A stretch of DNA of 64,000 nt from Cyclobacteriaceae bacterium (GCA_019638235.1 JAHBUE010000001.1:540492-604491), one strand, 5' to 3'. Counted from the first letter of the stretch, positions 42,753-51,829 are shown. Notes: generated by a model not told the origin, from the sequence alone. Numbers and translations are program-made.

Positions 42753-44455
42753 GCGTTTTCAAATTTTATATCCTTGATGCGTAATTGAATGCTGGTGTTT
42801 CCGTTGAACACGTTCTCTTCAATAGTAAATGCCAAACTAAACGTAACACCGGAAGCCAACTGATCGTAATACTCGGCCAAATCAAAACCAACTGCCTGAA
42901 ACACATTTTCGTTTCCTTCCTGGCCGGCTAAGAATCGTATATGTCTATCCTTAAAACTCGAAAGCGCATCTACCACGTACACCTTTCCGGCTTCAAAAAC
43001 CGGCTTGTGATTTTCGGGGCCGAAGGGCGCCATTTGTTTCAGTACACTTAAAAATTTTGGTGTGATCTTGTCGAATAAAATAGGCACGTCAATTTCAATA
43101 ACCGGTGTAAGCATTTCTTCGGTTATCGATTTTGAAACCACTTCTTCGAAACGTTCCTGGAAGGCTTTCAGGTTGCTAACGTCCATAGTAAGTCCGGCAG
43201 CATATTTATGGCCTCCGAATTTTTCCAACAGATCGCTGCATTCCAGCATGGCTTCATACAGGTTAAAGCCGTTTACGCTTCGTGCTGATCCGGTAATTTT
43301 GCTGTTCGATTCGGTTAAGATCACGGTAGGGCGATAATATTTTTCGATACACCGAGCAGCAACTATGCCAATTACACCTTTATGCCATGTGTTTTTAAAT
43401 AATACGGTAGATTTTGCTACACGCAATGCGTCATCGCCTTCAATCATCGCCAGTGCTTCCTCAGTAATGCTGCTGTCAAATTCCCTGCGCAAATCGTTCT
43501 TCGTGTTTACCTGTTCAGCAAGGGTTAAGGCTTCTTCATCGGTTGTGGCAGTGAGTAAATCAACGGCCGCGCTTCCGTGTGCCACACGCCCTGCTGCATT
43601 AATGCGCGGGCCAAGCGTAAACACAATACCCGAAACATCTAATTCATTTTTTAATTGCGATATTTCTTTCAGCGCCTTTAATCCGGGCACCGGGTTTTCA
43701 TTCAGTTTTTGTAAACCAAAATAAGTGAGTATTCGGTTCTCCCCGGTAATGGGAACAATATCAGAAGCAATACTAACGGCAACCAGATCCAGAAATTCAA
43801 AAACCTCTTCTTCCGCACGGTGTCTTCGAGCATACGCCTGCATCAACTTAAAGCCTAACCCACACCCGCTAAGTTCTTTATATGGATAATTACAATCTTT
43901 TCGTTTTGGATCAAGTACGGCTATCGCATTTGGAATTTTTTCATCGGGCAGGTGATGATCGCAAATAATAAAATCAATGCCTTTATGATTGGCCAGCAAT
44001 ACCATATCGGATGCCTTAATGCCGCAGTCGAGTGCGATGATTAATGAAAAACCATTCTCTTCGGCCCATTCTACACCAGCACGCGAAATGCCGTAGCCTT
44101 CTTTGTTACGATCAGGAATATAAATCGAACAATTCGGGTAGAAGCGATGAAGATAATTATACACCAATGCTACTGCTGTTGTTCCGTCAACATCGTAGTC
44201 GCCATAGATCAGAATTTTTTCATTGGCTTCAAGCGCTTGCTGTAAGCGTGCTACCGCCTGTTCCATATCCTGCATTAAAAACGGATTGTGAAGCTGGTGC
44301 AATGACGGACGAAAAAAATCTTTGGCTTGCTGAAAAGTGGTGATGCCCCGCTGGAGTAGTATGGCCGTTAAGTGCGGGTTAAGGTTAAGGTCATTGCCAA
44401 GCGTTTCTATCTGCTCTTTTGAGGGAAGAGGTTTGTATATCCACTTCTTCTCCAT
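42749..44455 (-). CDS. recJ: Single-stranded-DNA-specific exonuclease RecJ
   Basis: RecJ (568 aa) degrades single-stranded DNA 5' to 3' in recombination and repair. It has the metal-binding motifs [12 protein letters not shown] (86-95), LDCGIKASD and the DHH motif CDHHLPDE, then the DHHA1 domain with KITGSARS and [15 protein letters not shown]-terminal OB-like region follows. It is coupled to lptB by a 4-nt overlap and its start is 4 bp after the glycine-rich gene's stop. Confidence 0.96.
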   Translation of the reverse strand: MEKKWIYKPLPSKEQIETLGNDLNLNPHLTAILLQRGITTFQQAKDFFRPSLHQLHNPFLMQDMEQAVARLQQALEANEKILIYGDYDVDGTTAVALVYNYLHRFYPNCSIYIPDRNKEGYGISRAGVEWAEENGFSLIIALDCGIKASDMVLLANHKGIDFIICDHHLPDEKIPNAIAVLDPKRKDCNYPYKELSGCGLGFKLMQAYARRHRAEEEVFEFLDLVAVSIASDIVPITGENRILTYFGLQKLNENPVPGLKALKEISQLKNELDVSGIVFTLGPRINAAGRVAHGSAAVDLLTATTDEEALTLAEQVNTKNDLRREFDSSITEEALAMIEGDDALRVAKSTVLFKNTWHKGVIGIVAARCIEKYYRPTVILTESNSKITGSARSVNGFNLYEAMLECSDLLEKFGGHKYAAGLTMDVSNLKAFQERFEEVVSKSITEEMLTPVIEIDVPILFDKITPKFLSVLKQMAPFGPENHKPVFEAGKVYVVDALSSFKDRHIRFLAGQEGNENVFQAVGFDLAEYYDQLASGVTFSLAFTIEENVFNGNTSIQLRIKDIKFENA

Positions 44456-44459
44456 GCGA

Positions 44460-45248
44460 TTATTGATTCATTTCAAACGTAAGAGTTCCTTCTGTTCCGC
44501 GAACACCGTTGGCGCCATATTCTCCGGGCTGACCATCCTTACCGTTTTTGCGTGAGGGGCCTAATCCGGCAGAGCCGAAGTAACCTCCGCGACCACCCTG
44601 CCCTGCCTTGCCGCCATAATTTTTAAACAAAACTTTTGTGCCCACCTGGTTCCTGATTACATCTGCATTAACGCTGCTGATAACAAGATTACCGCCCTGT
44701 CCGCCATCGCCACCACGACCACCGTTTCCGCCATTGGCGCCATCGCCACCGTTGCAATGCACCGTGCCCGGACTGCCATCCCCGCCTTTTCCGCCTGCAC
44801 CGCCATCGCCACCGTTTCCTCCCGAAAGGTCTATGATGAGGCGGCCGTTTACGATAAGATGTTCAACATAAAAAGAGAGATTAATGCCCGCCCCTCCCGA
44901 CAGACCCGATACTCCGATACTGCCATTTGTTCCATCGCGACAAGGCCCAATGCTGGTAATGCCGTCCCGTCCATCGCGCCCGGCTTTTCCGTGAATACCA
45001 ATGCCAACGATGTGGCAATTGTTACCGATGATGGCCACTTTTGCGCGAATAAAATTTTCGCGTTTAAGTTCATTCAATACCAACCGCGATGAGTCCATCA
45101 TCACTAAGGTATCGGCAACAAGGATGTCGGTTTCGTTGTCGAATTCAAAGGCTTCGCCTGCTTTAATCACGAGTTTATCTACCCGCACCTGCGACCACGC
45201 AGCGCTTGCCACCATCAATAACACTCCTATTAACCCGATTCGATTCAT
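44460..45248 (-). CDS. Glycine-rich collagen-like secreted protein
   Basis: The 262-aa protein starts at ATG 45248 with a signal peptide (LIGVLLMVASAAWSQ). After an N-terminal beta region (about 20-85), it contains glycine-rich collagen-like stretches (about 90-105 and 145-200) with repeats such as GGDGGAGGKGG and GGDGANGGNGG, two cysteines nearby (VHCNGG, GPCRDG), and a final glycine-rich segment GLGPSRKNGKDGQPG. Such Gly-Gly-x repeats occur in surface-associated proteins, and no enzyme motif is present. The longer frame starting at 45296 only adds residues before the signal peptide. Confidence 0.7.
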   Translation of the reverse strand: MNRIGLIGVLLMVASAAWSQVRVDKLVIKAGEAFEFDNETDILVADTLVMMDSSRLVLNELKRENFIRAKVAIIGNNCHIVGIGIHGKAGRDGRDGITSIGPCRDGTNGSIGVSGLSGGAGINLSFYVEHLIVNGRLIIDLSGGNGGDGGAGGKGGDGSPGTVHCNGGDGANGGNGGRGGDGGQGGNLVISSVNADVIRNQVGTKVLFKNYGGKAGQGGRGGYFGSAGLGPSRKNGKDGQPGEYGANGVRGTEGTLTFEMNQ

Positions 45249-45280
45249 CGCCCAAAACTCAATATAGTTGACCAACATAA

Positions 45281-45313
45281 AAAACAAAAGCAGCATTAAT
45301 CATGCTGCTTTTT
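45281..45313 (-). terminator. Terminator after the SPOR-domain gene
   Basis: A 7-bp stem (gcagcat 45290-45296, atgctgc 45302-45308) with a 5-nt loop has a T-rich tail (ttttgtttttt) when read on the minus strand. The plus side also has TTTTT, so it may work in both directions. Confidence 0.7.
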
Positions 45314-45334
45314 GCAAACGAACGAATATCGGTT

Positions 45335-45967
45335 TTATTCCTCTGTTTTAGGCTTTTCTGCGGTTACGCCTTCCAGCACATCTTTAATTTCCGTGCGCTC
45401 GCCATCCTTGTATGGAACAATCCAGGCATCTTTTACGCCCATTTCGCGCATATATTTTTTGAACTGATCGGCCTCCCAGTAATCGCGGAAAATACCGATG
45501 GTAATGCGCTGAGGCTCACCTTCTTTTACTTCTCCGCCAAAATTCGGGTTGTTGTCGAAATACTTCGACAGGTCTTTGTTTTTGAATGCACCCACCTGCA
45601 CTTTGAAGACCACGCCACGCGAAAAATCCATCGGGTTTATCACGGGGTTTTCTTTCAGTTGCGCCAACTCGGCACGGGTAGCGGTAAGCTGGCCGCGCAG
45701 TTGCGAAAGTTCATCTTCCAGTTCGGCAATGCGCGCATCTTTGTCGCTCACTGCTTTTTGAAGATCGGTTACGCGCCTGTTGAGTGTTGCTACCTGGTTA
45801 TCGGCACTTTGCTTGTCTTCAACAAACTGCTTCAGGTTGGCAGGTTGCTTGGCGTATTCTTTGGCTTTCTTCTTCCACTCCTTTTTTTCCTGCTTGGAAA
45901 GCTGGGCGAAAGATTGCGTGCCCGCAAAAAGTAAAGCCAGACAGAAGAGTAGTGTTAATTTTTTCAT
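45335..45967 (-). CDS. Coiled-coil SPOR-domain protein
   Basis: From ATG 45967 the 210-aa product has a signal peptide (KKLTLLFCLALLFAGTQSFAQ), a coiled coil (about residues 55-120, RVTDLQKAVSDKDARIAELE) and a C-terminal SPOR-like domain (about 130-195) with VFKVQVGAFKNKDLSKYF and IFRDYWEADQFKKYMREMG. SPOR domains bind denuded peptidoglycan at the division site. Its 5' end lies 56 bp after the fumC stop on the same strand; an in-frame start at 46060 would overlap fumC and is rejected. Confidence 0.82.
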   Translation of the reverse strand: MKKLTLLFCLALLFAGTQSFAQLSKQEKKEWKKKAKEYAKQPANLKQFVEDKQSADNQVATLNRRVTDLQKAVSDKDARIAELEDELSQLRGQLTATRAELAQLKENPVINPMDFSRGVVFKVQVGAFKNKDLSKYFDNNPNFGGEVKEGEPQRITIGIFRDYWEADQFKKYMREMGVKDAWIVPYKDGERTEIKDVLEGVTAEKPKTEE

Positions 45968-46023
45968 TAGCTGTAGTTTAAAAAGTTTATTAAAAGTACA
46001 AATTATTTTGAATTTCCTACTTT

Positions 46024-47418
46024 TCAGAGGCTCCCAACCATTTTTTCGGGGCGTACCCACTCATCGAACTGGGCTGAAGTCAACAACCCCAACTCTACCG
46101 CAGCCTCGCGCAGGGTTTTGTTTTCCTTATGTGCCTTCTTGGCGATTTTAGCCGCATTTTCATAGCCAATATGCGTATTCAGGGCTGTTACCAGCATCAG
46201 GGAGTTCTCTAAATGCTGCCGGATAATGGCCTCATTCGGCTCAATGCCTTCGGCACATTTATCATTAAACGACACGCAGGCATCGCCCAAAAGCCGGGCT
46301 GATTGCAGCACATTGGCGGCAATTACCGGCTTAAAAACATTCAACTCAAAATGGCCGCTTGCCCCGCCAACCGATACCGCCACATCATTACCCATAACCT
46401 GGGCGCACACCATAGTTAGCGCCTCCGGCTGGGTAGGGTTTACCTTGCCCGGCATGATGGACGAACCCGGCTCGTTATCGGGAATGATGATTTCGCCAAT
46501 GCCGCAACGCGGGCCGGAGCTTAACATGCGGATATCGTTGCCCACTTTCATCAGCGCCACGGCTGCCCGTTTCAGCGCACCTGAAAGTTCAACCATAGCA
46601 TCGTGTGCGGCCAATGCCTCAAACTTGTTGGGAGCTGTTACAAACGGATAGCCGGTAAGCTCTGCAATTTTCTTAGCCACCAATACATCGTAGCCCTTTG
46701 GTGTGTTAAGCCCGGTGCCTACGGCTGTTCCGCCAAGCGCCAGCTCAAGCACCATTTCCAAAGCGTTGTTAATGGTGCGGATGCTGTTATCGATTTGTTG
46801 CACATAACCCGAAAACTCCTGCCCCAATGTTAAGGGCGTTGCATCCATAAAATGTGTACGACCGGTTTTTACAATGCTTTTATACTCAGACGATTTTTTT
46901 GCCAGCGTGTCGCGGAGCTTTTTCATTCCCGGTAAGGTAATTTCCACCACCTGTTTGTATGCCGCAATGTGCATGGCGGTAGGAAACGTATCGTTTGACG
47001 ATTGTGATTTGTTTACATCATCGTTCGGGTGAAGCGCTTTTTTTTCATCGCTCAGGTTGCCACCATTCAGTACGTGGGCGCGATAGGCGATTACCTCGTT
47101 TGCGTTCATGTTGCTTTGTGTGCCCGAACCGGTTTGCCAGATAACCAACGGAAACTGGTCATCGAGTTTGCCGGCAATAATTTCATCGCACGCTTTAGCG
47201 ATAAGGTCTTTTTTATCGGCCGAAAGCGCACCGAGTTCGTGATTGGCCATAGCCGCAGCCTTTTTTAAATAACCAAAAGCATAGATGATTTCTTTGGGCA
47301 TGCTGGCCTCGGGGCCAATTTTAAAGTTGTTGCGCGAGCGTTCGGTTTGTGCGCCCCAGTATTTATCGGCAGGCACTTTTACTTCGCCCATAGTGTCTTT
47401 CTCGATGCGGTATTCCAT
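46024..47418 (-). CDS. fumC: Fumarate hydratase class II
   Basis: FumC (464 aa) hydrates fumarate to L-malate in the TCA cycle. The lyase signature [15 protein letters not shown] is intact, as are [12 protein letters not shown] and [17 protein letters not shown] with the catalytic His. [11 protein letters not shown] block is also conserved. Length is normal. Its stop is 56 bp before the SPOR-domain gene on the same strand. No promoter is obvious. Confidence 0.97.
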   Translation of the reverse strand: MEYRIEKDTMGEVKVPADKYWGAQTERSRNNFKIGPEASMPKEIIYAFGYLKKAAAMANHELGALSADKKDLIAKACDEIIAGKLDDQFPLVIWQTGSGTQSNMNANEVIAYRAHVLNGGNLSDEKKALHPNDDVNKSQSSNDTFPTAMHIAAYKQVVEITLPGMKKLRDTLAKKSSEYKSIVKTGRTHFMDATPLTLGQEFSGYVQQIDNSIRTINNALEMVLELALGGTAVGTGLNTPKGYDVLVAKKIAELTGYPFVTAPNKFEALAAHDAMVELSGALKRAAVALMKVGNDIRMLSSGPRCGIGEIIIPDNEPGSSIMPGKVNPTQPEALTMVCAQVMGNDVAVSVGGASGHFELNVFKPVIAANVLQSARLLGDACVSFNDKCAEGIEPNEAIIRQHLENSLMLVTALNTHIGYENAAKIAKKAHKENKTLREAAVELGLLTSAQFDEWVRPEKMVGSL

Positions 47419-47546
47419 GACTTTATATTTTAAACTGCTAAATTAGAAAAAGCGGGGGAATGTTGTAGAAAGAAGTATGGCCGCAAGGCGGGCAGTTGCC
47501 CTTTAAACAACAATTTGCAGGAACGACTGAAATGACTACGTGCGAT

Positions 47547-47622
47547 GAAGCCATTCAGCCACGGGCGAATAATACATTACGCTCCAACCCGTTCCCTAAC
47601 GGGAGATTCAACGAAGACAGAA
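47547..47622. repeat. Left copy of a 76-bp direct repeat flanking a toxin-antitoxin module
   Basis: The 76-bp unit recurs at 48294-48369 with one mismatch (47616/48363), an offset of 747 bp. It contains a small inverted repeat cccgtt-ccct-aacggg. It lies between fumC and the parE-type antitoxin gene and no coding frame covers it. Confidence 0.9.
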
Positions 47623-47663
47623 GTGGGGCTAAAAAATGAAACCAAAATAAACTATGAAATCGT

Positions 47664-47671
47664 TACCTTTG
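47664..47671 (+). promoter_or_regulatory. -7 box of the toxin-antitoxin operon
   Basis: TACCTTTG matches TAnnTTTG exactly and lies inside the longer reading frame starting at 47654, 18 bp before the ATG at 47690. It therefore supports 47690 as the translation start. Confidence 0.55.
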
Positions 47672-47689
47672 GAAACAAAATTTAGAATC

Positions 47690-47935
47690 ATGGACATTGC
47701 ATTAAAGAAGGTGGAATTGATTGAGTGGTTGGCCCGGTTGCAAGACGAAAAGCTTATCCAACGGATAGAAACTTTGAAAAAGGGTTCAATAAAGGATTTA
47801 TACGAGCAACGGATGCCTAAAACGAAAGAAGAACTACAGGCAAAGCTGAACCAGTCAGAAAAAGACATCCGGGAGGGGAGGCTACATTCACAGGAAGAAG
47901 TAGAGCGCTACTTTAAAGCCAGGTTCAAACAGTGA
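47690..47935 (+). CDS. Antitoxin of a ParE/RelE-type toxin-antitoxin module
   Basis: The 81-aa protein (from ATG 47690) is mostly helical, with LIEWLARLQDEKLIQRIETLKK, and a charged second half (TKEELQAKLNQSEKDI) that may wrap the toxin. The paired toxin begins within its stop codon (4-nt overlap), as is usual for these modules. A longer start at 47654 would include the promoter box and is less likely. The N-terminal fold is not clearly assignable. Confidence 0.7.
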   Translation: MDIALKKVELIEWLARLQDEKLIQRIETLKKGSIKDLYEQRMPKTKEELQAKLNQSEKDIREGRLHSQEEVERYFKARFKQ

Positions 47936-48240
47936 AGAAAGCACAAGTAATCTGGTCGGATGAAGCATTGAACGACCTGGAAACCATTTATGATTTTTTG
48001 GCAGAGAAATCTCAACCCGCAGCCCAACGCATGGTTGAAAGCATATTGAGCAGGTCTAAACAATTGGAATCCTTCCCCGAGTCAGGTGCAAAGCAGGAGA
48101 CGAAGGCTGGTAGCAAAGAGTACCGTTATCTGGTAGAAGGCAATTACAAAGTTATTTACAGGTATCAGCAGGAAAACCGGGCGATATACATCGCGGTGGT
48201 TTTTGACACTCGTTATGATCCTGAAAAATTAAGCGTGTAG
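47932..48240 (+). CDS. ParE/RelE-family toxin
   Basis: The 102-aa toxin starts at GTG in the antitoxin stop. Family landmarks are VIWSDEALNDLETIYDFLAEK, the AAQRMVESILSRSKQLESFP helix pair, and EYRYLVEGNYKVIYRY with conserved Arg/Tyr, ending VVFDTRYDPEKL. ParE poisons gyrase and RelE cuts mRNA on the ribosome; fold similarity makes the exact action unclear. The gene pair is enclosed by two 76-bp direct repeats. Confidence 0.85.
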   Translation: MKKAQVIWSDEALNDLETIYDFLAEKSQPAAQRMVESILSRSKQLESFPESGAKQETKAGSKEYRYLVEGNYKVIYRYQQENRAIYIAVVFDTRYDPEKLSV

Positions 48241-48293
48241 CCTGACTCCCGCAGCCCCCGCGAGAGCCAAATTGAATTTGGTTAATGTGGGAA

Positions 48294-48369
48294 GAAGCCA
48301 TTCAGCCACGGGCGAATAATACATTACGCTCCAACCCGTTCCCTAACGGGAGATTCAACGAAAACAGAA
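48294..48369. repeat. Right copy of the 76-bp direct repeat
   Basis: This copy matches 47547-47622 with one mismatch. It sits between the ParE toxin gene and the VapC gene on the other strand. The two copies enclose exactly one toxin-antitoxin module. Confidence 0.9.
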
Positions 48370-48377
48370 TGCGAATT

Positions 48378-48779
48378 TTATTTTATCCAATTCTCTATTT
48401 GTAACCCATTAACCTTGCTGAACTCCCTTTCATTGTTTGTTACCAAAGTAAGGTTCAGGTTTTTTGCATGTGCCGCAATCAGCGTATCCAAAGGGCCTAT
48501 CGGTGTTCCTTTTTTCTCAAGCTCGCTGTGAATAATCCGATATTCTGTTGTAGCCCTGCGATCAAAAGCAAGCAAAGAGAAGGGAGCCAAAAACTCATTG
48601 AGAGCCGACTGGTTTTTATCGGGGAAAGAACTTTTGCGCACACCATACTCCAATTCGGCTATGGTTATCGCAGAGATACATAATTGATTGAGTGGAATCT
48701 GATTTAGTCTTTCGATAACCGCCTGCGGCTTTCGTTTGATGAGGTAGATGCAGATGTTGGTGTCAAGAAGATAGCTCAT
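48378..48779 (-). CDS. VapC-like PIN-domain toxin
   Basis: The 133-aa PIN ribonuclease has acidic residues in the standard positions: D6 (LLDTNICIYL), E42 (TIAELEYG) and D98 (GPLDTLIAAHA), with a TNNEREF end. VapC toxins cut tRNA or rRNA at growth arrest. It is 4 nt overlapped with the upstream small antitoxin-like gene, forming a VapBC-type module next to the ParE-type pair. Confidence 0.88.
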   Translation of the reverse strand: MSYLLDTNICIYLIKRKPQAVIERLNQIPLNQLCISAITIAELEYGVRKSSFPDKNQSALNEFLAPFSLLAFDRRATTEYRIIHSELEKKGTPIGPLDTLIAAHAKNLNLTLVTNNEREFSKVNGLQIENWIK

Positions 48780-48997
48780 GAATCAAAAGACTCCCGGGTC
48801 TGGTGGGTGAATTGTTCACGGTTGTCCATAAAATCAGGCGTAAATTTATCTAAGCTGTGTTTCCATTTTGTCCAGTTATTTTCCCCGGCACTGGCTTTCT
48901 TTTGCAGGGCAAGGCGTTTCAATAGCGTATAGACCTCTTCCAGCAGGCTATCGGGCAGCTTGTCCACTTCCTTTTTCAATTCTTCTTTGGTAACCAT
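48776..48997 (-). CDS. VapB-like antitoxin
   Basis: The 73-aa product pairs with the PIN toxin gene, which starts in its stop (4-nt overlap). It contains KKEVDKLPDSLLEEVYTLLKRL, resembling the DUF2281-type N-terminal helix pair of small antitoxins, and a C-terminal part with KWKHSLDKFTPDF that may bind the toxin. No AbrB or ribbon-helix-helix motif is obvious. Confidence 0.72.
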   Translation of the reverse strand: MVTKEELKKEVDKLPDSLLEEVYTLLKRLALQKKASAGENNWTKWKHSLDKFTPDFMDNREQFTHQTRESFDS

Positions 48998-49051
48998 ACA
49001 GGTAAGTTAAGCAATTTTTAATAAACAGGACTGGTTGACGGGAGGTTCAAT

Positions 49052-49194
49052 CAGGGCTGACGCATCTAAATGCCAAAAACACTGCTACAAGACAAATGGT
49101 AAACCACATAGGCACATAGTTCACATAGAGGGCATGGCAAAACTATGTTTTCTATGTTTCTATGTGGTTCAAAAAATAAGATGCGTCAGCCCTG
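49052..49194. mobile_element. MITE-like element with 16-bp terminal inverted repeats and a 10-bp target site duplication
   Basis: The element is 143 bp long. Its ends are perfect 16-bp inverted repeats, cagggctgacgcatct (49052-49067) and its reverse complement (49179-49194). The 10 bp on each side are identical: gaggttcaat at 49042-49051 and 49195-49204, as expected for a target duplication. The inside has no gene but forms an imperfect hairpin with arms aaccacatag (49102-49111) and ctatgtggtt (49160-49169). It lies between the VapBC module and the PorE-like gene. No transposase is present, so it would be moved in trans. Confidence 0.85.
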
Positions 49195-49230
49195 GAGGTT
49201 CAATACACGCGCACACGGAATGTCCAGCCC

Positions 49231-51264
49231 CTAATTCCCCCGCTTCAGCTCTGTGCCTTTTCGGAAGTATTTGTCCTCATCAAATTCTTCATCGCTGAGC
49301 GGCTTGGGTATTACGCCCACTTCAAGAATCTTAAACTCCGTTCTGCGGTTGCGGGCGCGGCCAATAGGGTTATCGGTACCGTCAGGGTTGGTGTTGCGGG
49401 CAATGGGCACTTCTTCGCCATAGCCTTTCGCGGTAAGCCTGTCGGGCGCAATGCCTCTTCTTATCAGATACCGAACGGTGGACTCTGCACGTTTTTTCGA
49501 CAATTCATAATTATACACTAACGAACCAATGCTGTCGGTGTGTGAACCCATTTCAATTTTTATTTCGGGGTTGTCAATCAATATTTGCGTCAGCCTGTCT
49601 AATTCTTTTGCGGCTGTTGCGTTGATACTGAAGCTGTCGTACTCAAAATAGATATTCTCTAACCTGAATGTCTTGTTGATCTCAATTTTATCCAGCACCA
49701 ACACTGTATCTAATGTAATGTTGGTTATCATGTCTTTCAGCGTGCTTGGGTCAACCGATTTTCCGCGCGTGGTGTACTCCTGCCGCCTCACTAAGTAGCC
49801 ATCAGTTTCACCTACCAGTGTGTAATCCTCATTTTCATAAACCCGGAACAAGAATTTGCCGTCATCACCGGTAACGTAATCCTGCATAATGCTGCCTTCA
49901 CCATCTAACATAGAAACGCGAACGTTCGGCAAAATAACGCGTGTGCTGTCGCTGGTAGGCGTGTAGGTAACACCGGCCAGGTAGTAGTTTACAACTTTCA
50001 GGTCGGGGTCTTCATTCACGAAAGTATAAATATCATCATCGCCTTTTCCGCCTTCGCGGTTTGAGGTAAAGAATCCACGATCAGGACGGAACATAAAAAT
50101 ACCAAAATCATCGGCAGGGGAGTTCATCGGCTCGCCCAGGTTTTCAATAATGGTTTTTCCGCTGGCACGTTTCACTACAAACAAATCGAGGCCGCCAAAA
50201 CCGGGATGCCCATCGGACGCAAAGTACAGTTTACCATCTTCGGCAACATAGGGGAACAACTCGTTGCCTGCGGTGTTAATCTCCGGGCCTAAGTTGCGCA
50301 CACGCGAAAATCTTCCGCGCGCATCCATTTGTGCCGAATAAATATCCGTTCCTCCATAACCACCCGGCCGATTAGAGGCAAAGTAAATTGTGCGGCCATC
50401 GGGCGAGAATGCCGGTGATGAGTCCCAACTGTTGTTGCGGGCTACTGCATCATACTCATCTTTAAACTGCGTGTTAATGTTCAGACGTTGTGGTTCTCCC
50501 CACGCACCGTTTCTAAATCGCGACAGATACAAATCCACGTCTGCGCCACCTTTCTTTTTGCGTGTGTTGCCCATCGCAAACACCATGGTGCGGCCATCGG
50601 GTGTAAAGGCAGGGCAGCCAACATTTCTGAAATCATCGTTAATGCCTTGAGGCAAAGGTTGGATAGTTGTTACATCTACATTTGCGCCACGTGTGGCGGC
50701 TTTGTAAATAGAAGTAAAGGGTTTGCCTTCTGCTGCATAAATTTTTCCGCTGCCGCGAGATGACGTGAAGTACAATTCATTATTAAGATAAACAGGAGCA
50801 TATTCGCTGGCGGAAGTGTTGAGCAATTCAAGATTGCGCACCCGGTAAAAACTTGATTTGTTGCGAAGGTTGTTCAGGTATTCCAGTCCGTTTAATTCGG
50901 CCTCTGCCCTGCTTTTAAGCTTCTGGTTGGATGTTTGTTTGATGAGGCTTTCCAATTGCGAACGCGCCTCATCATATTTTGTGTTTGCCTTTAGCGCCTG
51001 GGCATAGAAAAACTTTACCGAATCTTTATCTACCCCCGCCCCACCGGCTTTCGCGTAATATTGCTCTGCTTCTTTTGTACGGTTCGATAAACGGTACGAT
51101 TCCGCAACAAAGTAATTGGCTTTGGCCTGGTCTTTAGGCTTGCTCTTTTTGAACAAGTCAATGGCATTCTGATATTCCCCACGCACAAAAGCTTTTGTGG
51201 CTTTTTTCTCTACACTACACCCTGCCAACAGGATAGCTGCTGCAAAAAATACTACTAACCTCAT
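49231..51264 (-). CDS. PorE-like OmpA-family lipoprotein with TPR, PD40 and CRD domains
   Basis: The 677-aa lipoprotein (lipobox ILLAGC, Cys16) has TPR-like helices (about 25-130, AVYF-type repeats such as ANYFVAESYRLSNRTKEAE), a PD40 beta-propeller (about 140-410, for example DSSPAFSPDGRTIYFASN), a carboxypeptidase-regulatory-like domain (about 430-500) and a C-terminal OmpA domain with SHTDSIGSLVYNYELSKKRAES and ARNRRTEFKIL. This order matches PorE of the type IX secretion system, an outer-membrane-associated protein that binds peptidoglycan. The assignment rests on architecture. Genes of the secretion core are not in the window. Confidence 0.82.
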   Translation of the reverse strand: MRLVVFFAAAILLAGCSVEKKATKAFVRGEYQNAIDLFKKSKPKDQAKANYFVAESYRLSNRTKEAEQYYAKAGGAGVDKDSVKFFYAQALKANTKYDEARSQLESLIKQTSNQKLKSRAEAELNGLEYLNNLRNKSSFYRVRNLELLNTSASEYAPVYLNNELYFTSSRGSGKIYAAEGKPFTSIYKAATRGANVDVTTIQPLPQGINDDFRNVGCPAFTPDGRTMVFAMGNTRKKKGGADVDLYLSRFRNGAWGEPQRLNINTQFKDEYDAVARNNSWDSSPAFSPDGRTIYFASNRPGGYGGTDIYSAQMDARGRFSRVRNLGPEINTAGNELFPYVAEDGKLYFASDGHPGFGGLDLFVVKRASGKTIIENLGEPMNSPADDFGIFMFRPDRGFFTSNREGGKGDDDIYTFVNEDPDLKVVNYYLAGVTYTPTSDSTRVILPNVRVSMLDGEGSIMQDYVTGDDGKFLFRVYENEDYTLVGETDGYLVRRQEYTTRGKSVDPSTLKDMITNITLDTVLVLDKIEINKTFRLENIYFEYDSFSINATAAKELDRLTQILIDNPEIKIEMGSHTDSIGSLVYNYELSKKRAESTVRYLIRRGIAPDRLTAKGYGEEVPIARNTNPDGTDNPIGRARNRRTEFKILEVGVIPKPLSDEEFDEDKYFRKGTELKRGN

Positions 51265-51315
51265 AATCTTCTCCGACTAAGCGTTAAAGCTACAAAAAAA
51301 TTTTACTCGTTCCGC

Positions 51316-51813
51316 TTAAACAGGGGCTACGCTCAGGTACCGTTTAAGCCATGTTTCCCCGGCTGGTGACCTCCACCGCTTTTCAAAGTCGCCTTTGGTT
51401 AGCACGGAGTTATCAAACACGGTTGTGTTTGCGTTCCAGGCTCCGTTTTCGTGTGCCTGCTTCAGTTCCGGCAGTTTCAGCAACCGAATGCCTTCGTCCA
51501 ACATTACCGCCACATTGGTGCGTTCAAAAAAATTGATGCCGGTTTGCTCACCCAACTGCCGGATAATACGCACCGATGAGTCAATGGAGCATCCGCTGGC
51601 CTCATACTGCGCTTCATCAACGGCAAGCACAATAAAGTAATTGTGCAATACCTGAAACGAAGTTTTGAGCGGCTGATTGTGTGCGTGCCACTCATTGACA
51701 AACGCCTGAAGTGTAGCTGAAATTGCGCGCTCTTCTTCCGGTGTAAAAGCCCTGTCGGACTGGTAAATCCAGAGGCGTGCGGAGTCGGGGAGTGTGTTGA
51801 AGGGTATAAACAT
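51316..51813 (-). CDS. Conserved Bacteroidota protein of unknown function
   Basis: The 165-aa protein is of a family often labelled ABC transporter ATPase, but no Walker A, Walker B or signature motif is present. It contains WIYQSDRAFTPEEERAI, VLAVDEAQYEASGCSID and a middle EQTGINFFERTNVAV. The function is unknown. It follows the iron-sulfur gene pair on the same strand by 16 bp, and may be part of their transcript. Confidence 0.75.
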   Translation of the reverse strand: MFIPFNTLPDSARLWIYQSDRAFTPEEERAISATLQAFVNEWHAHNQPLKTSFQVLHNYFIVLAVDEAQYEASGCSIDSSVRIIRQLGEQTGINFFERTNVAVMLDEGIRLLKLPELKQAHENGAWNANTTVFDNSVLTKGDFEKRWRSPAGETWLKRYLSVAPV

Positions 51814-51829
51814 TGTTCTGCAAATTTAT

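Noticed and set aside
44638..44871. A proline-rich plus-strand frame opposite the glycine-rich gene
   Set aside because: It is the mirror of GGN/GGD codons on the minus strand; its proline runs come from the glycine codons and it has no start signal or family.
45302..45934. A 210-codon plus-strand frame
   Set aside because: It lies antisense to the SPOR-domain gene, whose signal peptide, coiled coil and domain are clear.
47547..48369. A CRISPR array based on the repeated 76-bp units
   Set aside because: There are only two copies 747 bp apart with genes between them, no spacers and no cas genes.
51316..51813. Labelling this gene an ABC transporter ATPase
   Set aside because: Walker A, Walker B and the signature motif are all absent.
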